Source: Comamonadaceae bacterium
Lineage (GTDB): Bacteria; Pseudomonadota; Gammaproteobacteria; Burkholderiales; Burkholderiaceae_C
Reading direction: 5' to 3'
Assembly (NCBI GenBank): GCA_947378785.1
Contig: CANCLK010000003.1
Location: 20,593-84,592, forward strand
Length of the DNA: 64,000 nucleotides
The notes under the pieces were generated by a model, which had not been told where the DNA came from, ran no database searches, and saw only the letters and a program-made list of their open reading frames with translations. The translations under genes and the position numbers were made by a program. Shown here piece by piece: positions 28,492 to 36,624 of the stretch; the stretch's first letter is position 1; every line of letters starts with the position of its first letter.

Positions 28492-29568
28492 TCAAGACTG
28501 GTTAGTGACCAGTGGTGCAATGTTCAGCTCGGCCGCCAGCACGACCAGGTCGGCCAGCATGGGGGCGGACAGCGGAATGCCTTGGGCCGTGTATTTTTGA
28601 CGCCGTTGATGGCTCTGCTCACCCGGCAGCCAGATGCGCTCGACGTTCGGCAGGCGATCGCTGTTGCGTAAGTCGCGCACCAGGTGGTCGAGCGACGACT
28701 TGAAGACCGCTGGATCGCCGAAGGCCTGCAAGTCGATGACCAGCACCGACTGACCGGTGTTGGTGGGCGTGACGTTGTCATGGTTGAAGTCCACAACGTC
28801 TCGGCCCAAAGCGGCACCGTTCAGGGTGCCCGCCAAGAGGCCGACGATGAGTGCCAGACCGTAGCCCTTGTGCCCGCCGATGGGCAGTAAAAAGCCTTCT
28901 TCTGCGCGTTTTGGGTCTAGCAGAGGCTTGCCTTGGCGGTCAATCATCCAGCCTTCGGGCATTTGTTCGCCGCGCTTGGCCTTGGCCTTGACCTTGCCGT
29001 AAGCTGCCACCGTGGTGGCCATGTCAAGCACCACCGCGGGTTCGCTGCCAGCGGGAATACCCACCGCAATGGGGTTGGTTGAAAGCAGCATTTCCATGCC
29101 TCCCCAAGGCGGCAGATGGTTGGCGTTGCCTACTGCAAAATACAGCGCAATCATGTTTTGTTCGATGGGCTTGCGCACATACAGCGAGGCGGGGCCTGCA
29201 TGGTTGCTGTGGCGGGCACCCACCCAAGCGACACCGGCACTCCGGGCTTTTTCAATGGCGATGTCCACAGCGTGCGACATGACCAAGTGGCCCATGCCGT
29301 TGTCGCCGTCGACGACGGCCATAGCGGCGCGCTCAGTTACGACCCGAATGTTGGGACGCGTATTGATGCCGCCCGCCAAAATACGTTTGACATATTGCGG
29401 CAGGCGAATAACGCCGTGGCCGTCAGAACCTTGCAGGTCGGCATCGGCCATGAGGCCCGCGACTTTGGCGGCGTCTTGATCGGGCAGTCCGGCGCTTTTC
29501 AAGGCGTTGGAGATGAAGGTGCTGAGTTGGTCAGCGCTGACCAATATGGATGAGTTATGTGTTGTCAT
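28492..29568 (-). CDS. Ldh-family (malate/L-lactate/ureidoglycolate-type) NAD(P)-dependent dehydrogenase
   Basis: 358 residues of the type 2 malate/L-lactate dehydrogenase family, distinct from Rossmann-fold LDHs. Recognisable parts are DLQGSDGHGVIRLPQYV with the conserved H near residue 56, the VDGDNGMGH segment, GARHSNHAGPASLYV, GGMEMLLSTNPIAVGIPA and HKGYGLALIVGLLAG. Members oxidise alpha-hydroxy acids (malate, lactate, sulfolactate, ureidoglycolate, 2,3-diketo-L-gulonate in reverse). It is the first gene of a same-strand run with a Bug receptor, aldehyde dehydrogenase, cupin and BKACE enzyme. The substrate is not predictable, but a 2-hydroxy acid taken up by the adjacent receptor is the simplest reading. 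Confidence 0.9.
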   Translation of the reverse strand: MTTHNSSILVSADQLSTFISNALKSAGLPDQDAAKVAGLMADADLQGSDGHGVIRLPQYVKRILAGGINTRPNIRVVTERAAMAVVDGDNGMGHLVMSHAVDIAIEKARSAGVAWVGARHSNHAGPASLYVRKPIEQNMIALYFAVGNANHLPPWGGMEMLLSTNPIAVGIPAGSEPAVVLDMATTVAAYGKVKAKAKRGEQMPEGWMIDRQGKPLLDPKRAEEGFLLPIGGHKGYGLALIVGLLAGTLNGAALGRDVVDFNHDNVTPTNTGQSVLVIDLQAFGDPAVFKSSLDHLVRDLRNSDRLPNVERIWLPGEQSHQRRQKYTAQGIPLSAPMLADLVVLAAELNIAPLVTNQS

Positions 29569-29669
29569 CGGACTTTTGATGTTTGATGGCTGCCCTTGTT
29601 ATCGAAGGCTGAAATCATTTTAAAAAGCCTTTAAACAGTCGTCCAATGCTGAATTCGATGCTGGCTATA

Positions 29670-30608
29670 TCACTTTGCTATCGTCTCGCCGATTTCTCCG
29701 CCCAAAGCCTCGAGCAGTTCCGGCAGCATGGCGGTCAATTCGCCTGTCAAGATGGTGGCATCGGTGTCAAAGCCATCATCGTCTTTGCCGCCTTCTTGGA
29801 CGCCGTCCAACACGACGTCTAGCAATTTGAGTTTTTTTATCTGAGCTGTTTCTGTAAGCACGAAAGAGATGCGGTCGTTCCAGGTCAGTGCCAACTGGGT
29901 AGGAACTTTTCCGGCCGCAATGTGCTGGGCGACCTCGTCGATTTCCAAGGTGTGACGCGAATAGCGGACGGTTGATTTTTGGTCGTCCGGGGTTTTGAGT
30001 TCGCAGTCACGGTCGACGGTGAAGCCGACCGGTGCCTCGCGGCTGGACAGCCAGTGCGACATGGATGCGGCTGCCGACATGTTGGTCAGCACTGGTTTGA
30101 CGCCGAGTCCTGGCAGCGAGCCGGGAATCTCGTTCAAGGCTTCGATTAAAAAGGTGACGATTTTGTCGGCACCCGACAGGCTGCCGGTGTCTACCACCAG
30201 AAAGTGGTTCACCGGGTCTATCCATAACAAGGTGGTTGAGCGCTTGGTGAATGCGCGGGGCAGCAGGTCAAAAACGACTTGTTCTTTGAATTCTTTTTTA
30301 ATTTTCGAGCCGACGCGTTCTTGTCCAGTTTCTTCTTTGTATTTTTCGATGAGCTCGTCAACCGCGGTCTTCACGGCTGATGCCGGTAGTGGGCGCCGCT
30401 CGGTGCACAGCTTGAGGATGATTTGCCCGCCAATGCTTTCGAGCATTGAGATGCTTTTATTGCCACGGGGCGGAACCCAGCCGTTGGCCTCAGGCTGTGT
30501 CGGGCCGCAGGGCTCAAAGCGGGTGGCTTGCAGGGCTTCTTCAAAAGCGTCCAGCGGGGGCATCACAAAATCTGTGGCGATACGGAAAAAGGAAGCGGTT
30601 TTGAACAT
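29670..30608 (-). CDS. rdgC: Recombination-associated protein RdgC
   Basis: 312 residues, matching the 300-310 residue RdgC family. The N-terminus MFKTASFFRIATDF and the segments GWVPPRG, RRPLPASAVKTAVDELIEKY and FLVVDTGSLSGADKIVTFLIEAL are characteristic. RdgC is a ring-shaped dimer that coats double-stranded DNA and restrains RecA, and in Neisseria it influences pilin variation. It is nucleoid-associated. It is a chromosomal housekeeping gene sitting inside a string of catabolic genes, together with the Nudix gene upstream; this suggests that the catabolic genes on either side were added around an older locus. No recombination partner lies nearby. Confidence 0.93.
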   Translation of the reverse strand: MFKTASFFRIATDFVMPPLDAFEEALQATRFEPCGPTQPEANGWVPPRGNKSISMLESIGGQIILKLCTERRPLPASAVKTAVDELIEKYKEETGQERVGSKIKKEFKEQVVFDLLPRAFTKRSTTLLWIDPVNHFLVVDTGSLSGADKIVTFLIEALNEIPGSLPGLGVKPVLTNMSAAASMSHWLSSREAPVGFTVDRDCELKTPDDQKSTVRYSRHTLEIDEVAQHIAAGKVPTQLALTWNDRISFVLTETAQIKKLKLLDVVLDGVQEGGKDDDGFDTDATILTGELTAMLPELLEALGGEIGETIAK

Positions 30609-30681
30609 GCAATAAGGTCGTTGAAAAAATGAAATCTGTGCGGGTTGCGTTAATCGATGAATTTTTTGACGTTAAGCGCAG

Positions 30682-31236
30682 TTAAGCGACGTCAATCACG
30701 TGGGTGCCAAAGCGGCCTTTGCGCCTGTCATCAAAGTAATGTTCCAGTGTTTCTTTGACAGTGCGAAAAGCGATCTCGTCCCACGGGATTTCAGCTTCAG
30801 TGAACAGCCGGGCTTCGATGGTTTCGTGCCCCGGATTGAAGACCGGCGTGAGTAGCCGTGCTCGGTAGTAAAAATGCACCTGACCGACCCGTACCACGTT
30901 CATCACGGTGAACAGGTCCTGCATTTCGTACTCGGCCCCAGCTTCTTCATCGGTCTCCCGTGCGGCCCCCTCGGCCGTTGTCTCGCCAAGCTCCATGAAT
31001 CCGGCCGGCAGTGTCCATTTGCCCCAGCGCGGTTCAATATTGCGCTTGCATAACAGCACCTGCTCGCCGAGGTCACCCCAAATCGGCACGGTACCAACCA
31101 CGTTGAGCGGGTTTTCATAGTGCACGGTGTGGCAAGCGGAGCAGATAGCGCGTTCACGGGTGTCGCCATCGTCTGGCAGGCGGTAGACAACAGCAATGCC
31201 ACATTCTCGGCAATGTTTCAGGGGAGGTCGATGCAT
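30682..31236 (-). CDS. Zinc-ribbon Nudix hydrolase
   Basis: 184 residues. A zinc ribbon (C9-x2-C12 and C32-x2-C35) precedes a Nudix domain whose box spans about 79-102 (GFMELGETTAEG with the REtxEEaG part complete), so Mg-dependent pyrophosphatase activity is expected. This layout matches the Nudix_N_2 group, which includes ADP-ribose and FAD/NADH-type pyrophosphatases; the substrate is not certain. The ATG at 31236 is chosen because the longer frame (to 31308) adds residues without homology. The gene is 73 bases upstream of rdgC on the same strand. Confidence 0.87.
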   Translation of the reverse strand: MHRPPLKHCRECGIAVVYRLPDDGDTRERAICSACHTVHYENPLNVVGTVPIWGDLGEQVLLCKRNIEPRWGKWTLPAGFMELGETTAEGAARETDEEAGAEYEMQDLFTVMNVVRVGQVHFYYRARLLTPVFNPGHETIEARLFTEAEIPWDEIAFRTVKETLEHYFDDRRKGRFGTHVIDVA

Positions 31237-31303
31237 GAATTCAGTGTAGCGGCTTGGCTGAGCCGTGAGGTGTCTGTCGTTGGGGCATGCCAGCTGTCGT
31301 GGC

Positions 31304-31337
31304 AACAAAAATGCCGGACGAGGCCGGCATTTTTGTT
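31304..31337. terminator. Strong hairpin terminator of the TRAP-transporter operon
   Basis: Two perfect 14-base arms (AACAAAAATGCCGG and its complement) flank a 6-base loop. The stem is GC-rich near the loop and A/T-rich outside, so both strands give a terminal U-run. It lies 17 bases beyond the TRAP receptor stop codon and separates that operon from the Nudix/rdgC pair. Confidence 0.88.
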
Positions 31338-31353
31338 CGGTCCGATGGCCTTA

Positions 31354-32406
31354 TCAGGCCTTGTTCGTTTTGCTGTGCTTCTCGATCAGGTTGCGAGCCG
31401 TGGCCAGCAGTTTTTTGCCGTCAAAGCCGCGCTTGTCCATGTCTTGTACCCACTCGACTTCCACGGCACGCGACTTGCGGCGGAATTCTTGCGCTTCAGC
31501 CGGACTCACCGTGTAAATGGAGTTACCGCGGTCTGCCGCCGATTTTCGTCCCGGCACGTCGTTGCCCTGTTGAGCCTTGCCCAACCAAGCCGACGTTACC
31601 AAGCCAGAGTTGTTGTCGATGACTTTTTTCAGATCAGCGGGCAGTGCGTTGTACTTGGCCTTGTTCATCGTCATGATGAAAGTGGTGGTGTACAGGCTGC
31701 CGCCAGCAGGGTCAAACTCAGCGTGGTACTTGGTGAGCTCATTGACCTTGACCGCTGGTACGACTTCCCAAGGGATGACGCAGCCATTGATCGTGCCTTT
31801 GCTGAGTCCGTCAGGAATACCTGGCAGTGGCATACCCACCGGAATGGCACCCAAAACACCGAGCAGTTTGGTGACTTGCCGAGTGGGGGCGCGCAGTTTC
31901 AGGCCACGCATGTCGGCGACCGACTTGACGGGTTTGTCGGCGGTGTGAATAACGCCGGGACCGTGCACATGCAGCGCGATCACTTGAGTGTCTTTGAATT
32001 CATCGACCGCGACCGTTTGAACGTACTCCCATAATGCTTTGGACGTGGCTTCAGCGTTGTTCATCATGAACGGCAGTTCAAAGGCCTCGATGCGCGGAAA
32101 GCGACCGGCTGTGTTGCCAGGCAGGGTCCAGACAACGTCGACCACACCGTCCTTGGCTTGGTCATACAGCTGTACGGGGGTGCCGCCCAGTTGCATGGCT
32201 GGATAGGCTTCAAATTTGATACGCCCGCCAGATTCTTTTTCAACCTTGGCCATCCAAGGCTTGTGCATGTCCAGCCAGACGCCGGACTGCGGAGACATGA
32301 AGGTGTGAAACTTGAGGGTGACCGATTGCTGAGCCAGACCGGAAAGTGCCGGAGCCGCTAGGGCGGCGGCAGCGCCCGTTTTAAGCAAGGTGCGTCTTTG
32401 AATCAT
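31354..32406 (-). CDS. TRAP transporter substrate-binding protein (DctP type)
   Basis: 350 residues. The signal peptide MIQRRTLLKTGAAAALAAPA carries a twin-arginine-like start and is cleaved near LAQQ. The mature protein has the DctP pattern: LKFHTFMSPQSG, GRIKFEAYPAMQLGGTPVQLYDQAKDGVVDVVW, ELPFMM and, at about 150-165, GLKLRAPTRQVTKLLGVLG with the conserved Arg that clamps a carboxylate. It is expected to bind an organic acid in the periplasm and hand it to the DctQM membrane pair encoded directly upstream. AGGAGA stands before the ATG. The gene string begins with ring-cleavage enzymes, so an aromatic acid or its ring-fission product is a plausible ligand. Confidence 0.92.
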   Translation of the reverse strand: MIQRRTLLKTGAAAALAAPALSGLAQQSVTLKFHTFMSPQSGVWLDMHKPWMAKVEKESGGRIKFEAYPAMQLGGTPVQLYDQAKDGVVDVVWTLPGNTAGRFPRIEAFELPFMMNNAEATSKALWEYVQTVAVDEFKDTQVIALHVHGPGVIHTADKPVKSVADMRGLKLRAPTRQVTKLLGVLGAIPVGMPLPGIPDGLSKGTINGCVIPWEVVPAVKVNELTKYHAEFDPAGGSLYTTTFIMTMNKAKYNALPADLKKVIDNNSGLVTSAWLGKAQQGNDVPGRKSAADRGNSIYTVSPAEAQEFRRKSRAVEVEWVQDMDKRGFDGKKLLATARNLIEKHSKTNKA

Positions 32407-32483
32407 TTTGAATGTCTCCTGTGGAACGATGCGGGTAACTTACGGGAATCAAGGCGTTTTGAAAAGGGGTAGAAGCCCTAATG

Positions 32484-33803
32484 TCATGAGACGTACTTAA
32501 CCAGCCATAACGACACCCCGGGGAAAAGCAGAAGCAGTGTGGTGCGCAGTGCATCGCTGATGAGAAAAGGCATCACGCCCTTGTAGCTTTCACTGATCGG
32601 TACGTCTTTGGCTAGGCCGTTGACGACATAGACGTTGAGCCCAACCGGTGGTGCCAAAAGGCCAAAGCCGACGGTCATGAGTACCATGATGCCGAACCAG
32701 ATGGCGACGGATTCCCGCGGCATGCCAAAGTCCATCCCGATAACCATCGGGAAAAAGATCGGGATGGTCAGCAGCAACATGGAGAGTTCGTCCATCACTG
32801 CACCAAGCACCACATAAAACAGCAAGATGGCGGTGACCACCATCAATGGCGACAAGCCCCAACTGCCCACCAAGCCGGCCAACTGATTCGGCACTTGAGT
32901 CAGGGCTAGTGCTGAATTCATCAGGTCTGCACCAATGAAGATCAGAAAGATCATGGCCGAGCTGCTGGCAGTGGCGTAAAAGCACAGTTTGAATTTGGCC
33001 CATGTGATTTCGCGCTTGAGTAAGGCCGCTAAAAAGGTCGCTGCCGCGCCCACTGCAGCACCTTCGGTCGGGGTGAACAGCCCGCCGTAAATACCGCCAA
33101 AAACAATCAAGAAGATGATGGCAATAGGCACGATTCCCATCAAAGATGCGATTGTCAGTGGTGGACGATGGGGGTCTACATCAGGTGCTTGCCCTGGGAC
33201 CAGTCGAACATAAATGGCAATCGCCACCATGTAGCCGATCATGGCGATGATGCCTGGCACCATGGCTGCGGCAAACAGTTTGGCAATGTTTTGCTCAGTC
33301 AAAATCGCGTAGATCACCAGCGGCACAGACGGAGGAATCAGAATGCCGAGGGTGCCGCCAGCCGCCAGCGTGCCGGTGGCCAGTCGACCAGAGTAGCCGT
33401 GACGTTTCATCTCAGGCAAGGCAACGCCGGTGATGGTTGCTGCCGTGGCGACCGACGAGCCACAGATGGCGCCAAAGGCAGCACAGGCCAGCACAGCCGC
33501 CATGGCCAAGCCGCCCTTGAAACCGCCCATCACACCGGCGGCAAACTGGAACAGCGCCTTGCTAATACCACCCTGTGTGGCGAAGTGGCCCATCAAGATG
33601 AACAGTGGAATGACCGACAGGTCGTAGCTGGCAAAACGCGCGAAAGCCTGCGCGTTCAGAAAGTTAGAAAATGGCCCCCAGCCAGTTTGCATGACGTAGC
33701 CAGCAGCGCCGGCGGCAAACATGGAAACAGCAATAGGCACCCGAACGGCCATGAAGACCAGCATGATGCCGAAGATAAGCAACGCCAAGCTGAGCGGGCT
33801 CAT
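32484..33803 (-). CDS. TRAP transporter large membrane subunit (DctM type)
   Basis: 439 residues, with about 12 membrane helices and the standard family length. Conserved segments include VRVPIAVSMFAAGAAGY, the FATQGGISKALFQFAAGVMGGFKGGLAMAAV region, AFGAICGSSVATAATITGVALPEMKRHGYS and GGTLGILIPPSVPLVIYAILTEQ, all diagnostic of the IT superfamily DctM component. It forms the Na+-coupled channel with DctQ. Its ATG overlaps the dctQ stop by four bases, and the receptor gene starts 77 bases downstream. Confidence 0.94.
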   Translation of the reverse strand: MSPLSLALLIFGIMLVFMAVRVPIAVSMFAAGAAGYVMQTGWGPFSNFLNAQAFARFASYDLSVIPLFILMGHFATQGGISKALFQFAAGVMGGFKGGLAMAAVLACAAFGAICGSSVATAATITGVALPEMKRHGYSGRLATGTLAAGGTLGILIPPSVPLVIYAILTEQNIAKLFAAAMVPGIIAMIGYMVAIAIYVRLVPGQAPDVDPHRPPLTIASLMGIVPIAIIFLIVFGGIYGGLFTPTEGAAVGAAATFLAALLKREITWAKFKLCFYATASSSAMIFLIFIGADLMNSALALTQVPNQLAGLVGSWGLSPLMVVTAILLFYVVLGAVMDELSMLLLTIPIFFPMVIGMDFGMPRESVAIWFGIMVLMTVGFGLLAPPVGLNVYVVNGLAKDVPISESYKGVMPFLISDALRTTLLLLFPGVSLWLVKYVS

Positions 33804-34303
33804 ACGTGTACCTCCCCAGCATCTATTGCATCGGTGTCACCGGCCTCCAAGCCAAAGAGTGTTTGGCCTAGGCCAATCAGTGCAGTCAGCACAAAAGGCG
33901 GCACCATCGCAGCGTAAACAGTCCATTCAGGAAACCCAAGAATTTGTGTTTCCGAATGAGTGTTGTACGAATTGAGCCCACCCAGCAGGGTGCGCCAAGC
34001 CAGCAATCCAAACAGCAAGGCCAATAGCAAGGCACCAAATCTGTCGAGCCTAGCGTGGTCTTGCGGGCTGAGTTTGGTGGTGAAAAAATCCACAATGATG
34101 TTGCCACGTTTGGCTTGGCAATACGGCATGAAAAGCGCGATGGCGGCACCTGTGGCAACGCCTGTCAGTTCAAAGTCGCCCACTAAGGTCGTGTCCAGCA
34201 GGTTGCGGCCAATCAGGCTTGCGCAGGTCATGAGCGTGATGAGGGTTAGCAGCAAGCCGGCCAGGATGGCGAACAGCTTGGCAAGATCATGGAGGAATTT
34301 CAA
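33800..34303 (-). CDS. TRAP transporter small membrane subunit (DctQ type)
   Basis: About 167 residues with four membrane helices, as usual for DctQ. I chose the TTG at 34303, reading MKFLHDLAKLFAIL, because GGAG stands eight bases upstream and the first helix then begins at a normal distance. ATG codons at 34336 and 34390 are in frame but lack Shine-Dalgarno sequences and add a tail without family features. Key segments are CASLIGRNLLDTTLVGDFELTG and CQAKRGNIIVDFF. DctQ is the scaffold partner of DctM. The operon order Q-M-P follows the FAH-type gene 100 bases upstream. Confidence 0.85.
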   Translation of the reverse strand: MKFLHDLAKLFAILAGLLLTLITLMTCASLIGRNLLDTTLVGDFELTGVATGAAIALFMPYCQAKRGNIIVDFFTTKLSPQDHARLDRFGALLLALLFGLLAWRTLLGGLNSYNTHSETQILGFPEWTVYAAMVPPFVLTALIGLGQTLFGLEAGDTDAIDAGEVHV

Positions 34304-34402
34304 AACAGCGGCTCCGGGGCAATGATTGGCTGCCATTATGGCTGCTGAATCAGCAAGGTTTGCATGTGGAATGCCCGCATTTGTGGGCACATCTAAAGGC
34401 CT

Positions 34403-35036
34403 TTAGCTGACTTTAACTTTTAACGTGCCAATACCGGCCACACCGCCCATCAAAGTGTCACCCGCCACCACGGCTGCAACGCCAGCCGGGGTGCCGCTGT
34501 AGATCAGGTCGCCGGGTTGCAGTTCCCAGGCGGCTGACAGGTGCTCAATGCTTTCGGCGATGTTCCAGATCAGTTTGGAGGTGTCGCTGCGCTGACGGTC
34601 TTTGCCGCCGACCTGCAGATAAATCTCGGCGTCTTCGATGTCGCCAGCATCCGCTGCGCGGGTGATCGGACCAATCGGTGCTGAGTGGTCAAAGCCTTTG
34701 CCGATGTCCCAAGGACGCCCCAGTTTTTTGGCTTCGTTTTGCAGGTCGCGGCGTGTCATGTCGAGACCCACTGCGTATCCGTAGATGTGCTTGAACGCAT
34801 CTGCCGCCTTGATGTTTTTGCCGCCCTGGCCAATGGCCACCACGAGCTCGATCTCGTGGTAAAAATTCTGGGTCAAGCTCGGATAGGGCATGTCGCCGGT
34901 TTGGCCGTCTTCAACCACGATCAGTGCGTTGGCTGGCTTGAGAAAAAAGAACGGTCGCTCGCGGCCCGTGAAACCGCTCAGACAGTCGAATGACTGGAAC
35001 GGAGACCGTAGCGGGCGGCGTGAAAACAAAACTCAT
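34403..35036 (-). pseudogene. FAH-family hydrolase gene (fumarylpyruvate-hydrolase-like) with internal deletion and frameshift
   Basis: From about 34965 down to 34403 the product is a clear FAH domain: PFFFLKPANAL, metal-binding YHEIELVVAIG, VGLDMTRRDLQ, RPWDIGKGFD and SGTPAGVAAV. The original start is almost certainly the ATG at 35036, which has an ATGA overlap with the dioxygenase stop and encodes MSFVFTPPATVSVPV, a normal N-terminus for this family. That frame, however, runs from SERF into a different frame from TGRERPFFFLKP. The family's intervening 20 or so residues, containing the R-N-Y-A-x-H-A-x-E lid helix with the catalytic His and Glu, are missing. A TTG-started frame at 35029 (208 residues) avoids the shift but has a non-homologous N-terminus. 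The gene is probably inactive, unless this is a sequence error. Confidence 0.8.
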
Positions 35037-36112
35037 GACACTCTTTCTTCTTTGTGTATGCCCAGTGCGACATGCACCGGTCGGTCTGAAAAACTAAACA
35101 GCACACAGCCCTTGGCCGACGCTAGGCGGGTCGTGTGCCAGGACGGAACCACAAAATGATCGCGCTGCCCGAATTCAAATTCGCTGCCGCCGCTGGGGCC
35201 TTCGATGGAGACTTTGCCGGTGCCTTCGACAACGCTGAACACAGCGCCGTCGGTCTGGCGGTACGGCTTGCCAACAAAGCCGGGGGGGAGGCGTTGCATG
35301 AAGGTCGCCATGGTCGGCATGGGATAGCCACCTGTTGCCGGATTGATGTAGCGCAGCTTGACGCCATCCCACGCGTCAATCGGCGCTTGTTGCTCGAGTT
35401 GGTGCAGCGCTTCACGTGTGCGCTCGTAGGGGTAACTGAATATGGGCGATGTTTGACCAAACGGTGGGTCATGCCGAACCGGCAGCATGTTGACGCCGTA
35501 GCGCTGGTAGCTGGTGCCTTCGGCTTGGGTCAGTGGCTGCGACGCGGTGCCGCCGTTTTCGGCAAAGCCAGCGTCAAAGAATCGCAGCATCGGAATGTCG
35601 AGTCCATCGAGCCAGACCACGGGTTCGCCAGCCTCTACGTTGGCGTCGTGTCCGTGGTCATGCCAGGTCCAACTGGGCGTGATGATGAAATCGCCCGGAT
35701 GCATGCTGGTTCGTTCGCCGTTGACGGTGGTGAAAGCGCCGTGGCCTTCAACCACGAAGCGCAGTGCGCTTTGGGTATGCCGGTGGCTGGGCGCGACCTC
35801 GCCAGGCAAGATCAATTGCAGGCCGGCGTAAAGCGATTGCGTGATGGCTGACTGTCCGCGCAGCGCCGGGTTTTCCATGATGAGCACGCGTCGAACGGCT
35901 TCTTCAGCCGTGATCAGTTGGCCCGACTGCATCAAAAAAGGTCGCACATCGTCGTAGCGCCAAAGGGCGGGACGACAGGGTGTGTTCGGACTGGCTGGCA
36001 CCAGCGCATGCAAAACCTCCCACAGCGGCGTCATGCTGTGGTGGCTGATCGCTTCGTAAAAATCTTGGCGGGCTTGCTGTGTGGCTGTGTTGGCCAACGA
36101 TGCGGGGCTCAT
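35033..36112 (-). CDS. Gentisate 1,2-dioxygenase-like bicupin ring-cleavage enzyme
   Basis: 359 residues with two cupin domains, the length and layout of gentisate 1,2-dioxygenases. The first cupin carries the Fe(II) ligands in PSHRHTQSALRFVVEG (H110, H112) and a further His in WTWHDHGHD (about H151). The second, near YPMPTMATFMQRLPPGF and FVVPSWHTTRLAS, lacks a full metal site, as usual in the family. Gentisate is cleaved to maleylpyruvate; relatives act on salicylate or 1-hydroxy-2-naphthoate. AAGGAA precedes the ATG. The next gene (overlap ATGA) is an FAH hydrolase as in gentisate pathways, followed by a TRAP transporter. No maleylpyruvate isomerase gene is present in the window. Confidence 0.9.
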   Translation of the reverse strand: MSPASLANTATQQARQDFYEAISHHSMTPLWEVLHALVPASPNTPCRPALWRYDDVRPFLMQSGQLITAEEAVRRVLIMENPALRGQSAITQSLYAGLQLILPGEVAPSHRHTQSALRFVVEGHGAFTTVNGERTSMHPGDFIITPSWTWHDHGHDANVEAGEPVVWLDGLDIPMLRFFDAGFAENGGTASQPLTQAEGTSYQRYGVNMLPVRHDPPFGQTSPIFSYPYERTREALHQLEQQAPIDAWDGVKLRYINPATGGYPMPTMATFMQRLPPGFVGKPYRQTDGAVFSVVEGTGKVSIEGPSGGSEFEFGQRDHFVVPSWHTTRLASAKGCVLFSFSDRPVHVALGIHKEERVS

Positions 36113-36146
36113 AGTGCTGTTCCTTGAACGGTTGGTGCGCTTCAGA

Positions 36147-36449
36147 TCACTCCGATTTCATCAGCAATTCAAAGTGCTCAACCACCGGTGGTGCGGCAAA
36201 AAAGGGACCAACAATCGCCCGCCAGTTGGCAAATTCTGGCGACTCCCGAAAGCCAACGGTGTGGTCTTCCAGCGTGGCCCAGAAAATTTGCAGCACGTAG
36301 CGTTCTGGATTCTCAATGCCTTGATTGACCTTGAAGCCCTTGAACCCGTGGGCGCCCGAAATCACGGTGCGAAGACCGCGTTCGATGGCTTCATTGAAAG
36401 CGGTTTGCTGGCCAGGTTGAATGCGAATGTCAGCGAGTTCGAGAATCAT
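36147..36449 (-). CDS. Antibiotic-biosynthesis-monooxygenase (ABM) domain protein
   Basis: 100 residues forming one ferredoxin-like ABM domain: MILELADIRIQPGQQTAFNEAI, then GFKGFKVNQGIENPERYVLQIFW and HTVGFRESPEFANWRAIVGPFF. Such dimers include cofactor-free monooxygenases and proteins of unknown role that accompany aromatic-degradation genes. No catalytic residue can be assigned with certainty. AAAGGAA stands five bases before the ATG. It is the first gene of the string ABM, gentisate-type dioxygenase, FAH, TRAP Q-M-P and ends 35 bases before the dioxygenase start, so it probably acts on the same aromatic or quinone-like intermediate. Confidence 0.82.
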   Translation of the reverse strand: MILELADIRIQPGQQTAFNEAIERGLRTVISGAHGFKGFKVNQGIENPERYVLQIFWATLEDHTVGFRESPEFANWRAIVGPFFAAPPVVEHFELLMKSE

Positions 36450-36624
36450 GAAGTTCCTTTTGCAGTGAATGTGCGGGGCGGGAGTGGCATTGTTTTTGCC
36501 TGATTATAAAAATAGCTCGATGGCATTGACTTTTTGCAGGCTCAGCTGCGCCGGGCTTGATGATCGACGTGGGAGCTGGCTACTGTGATTGGCGTCGGTC
36601 ACGCCATGCTTTGTGGTGAGTTGT

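Noticed and set aside
29670..31236. rdgC and a Nudix gene as signs of a phage or defence island
   Set aside because: RdgC is a widespread chromosomal protein in beta- and gammaproteobacteria, the Nudix protein is of a housekeeping type, and no integrase, phage structural or nuclease gene is near.
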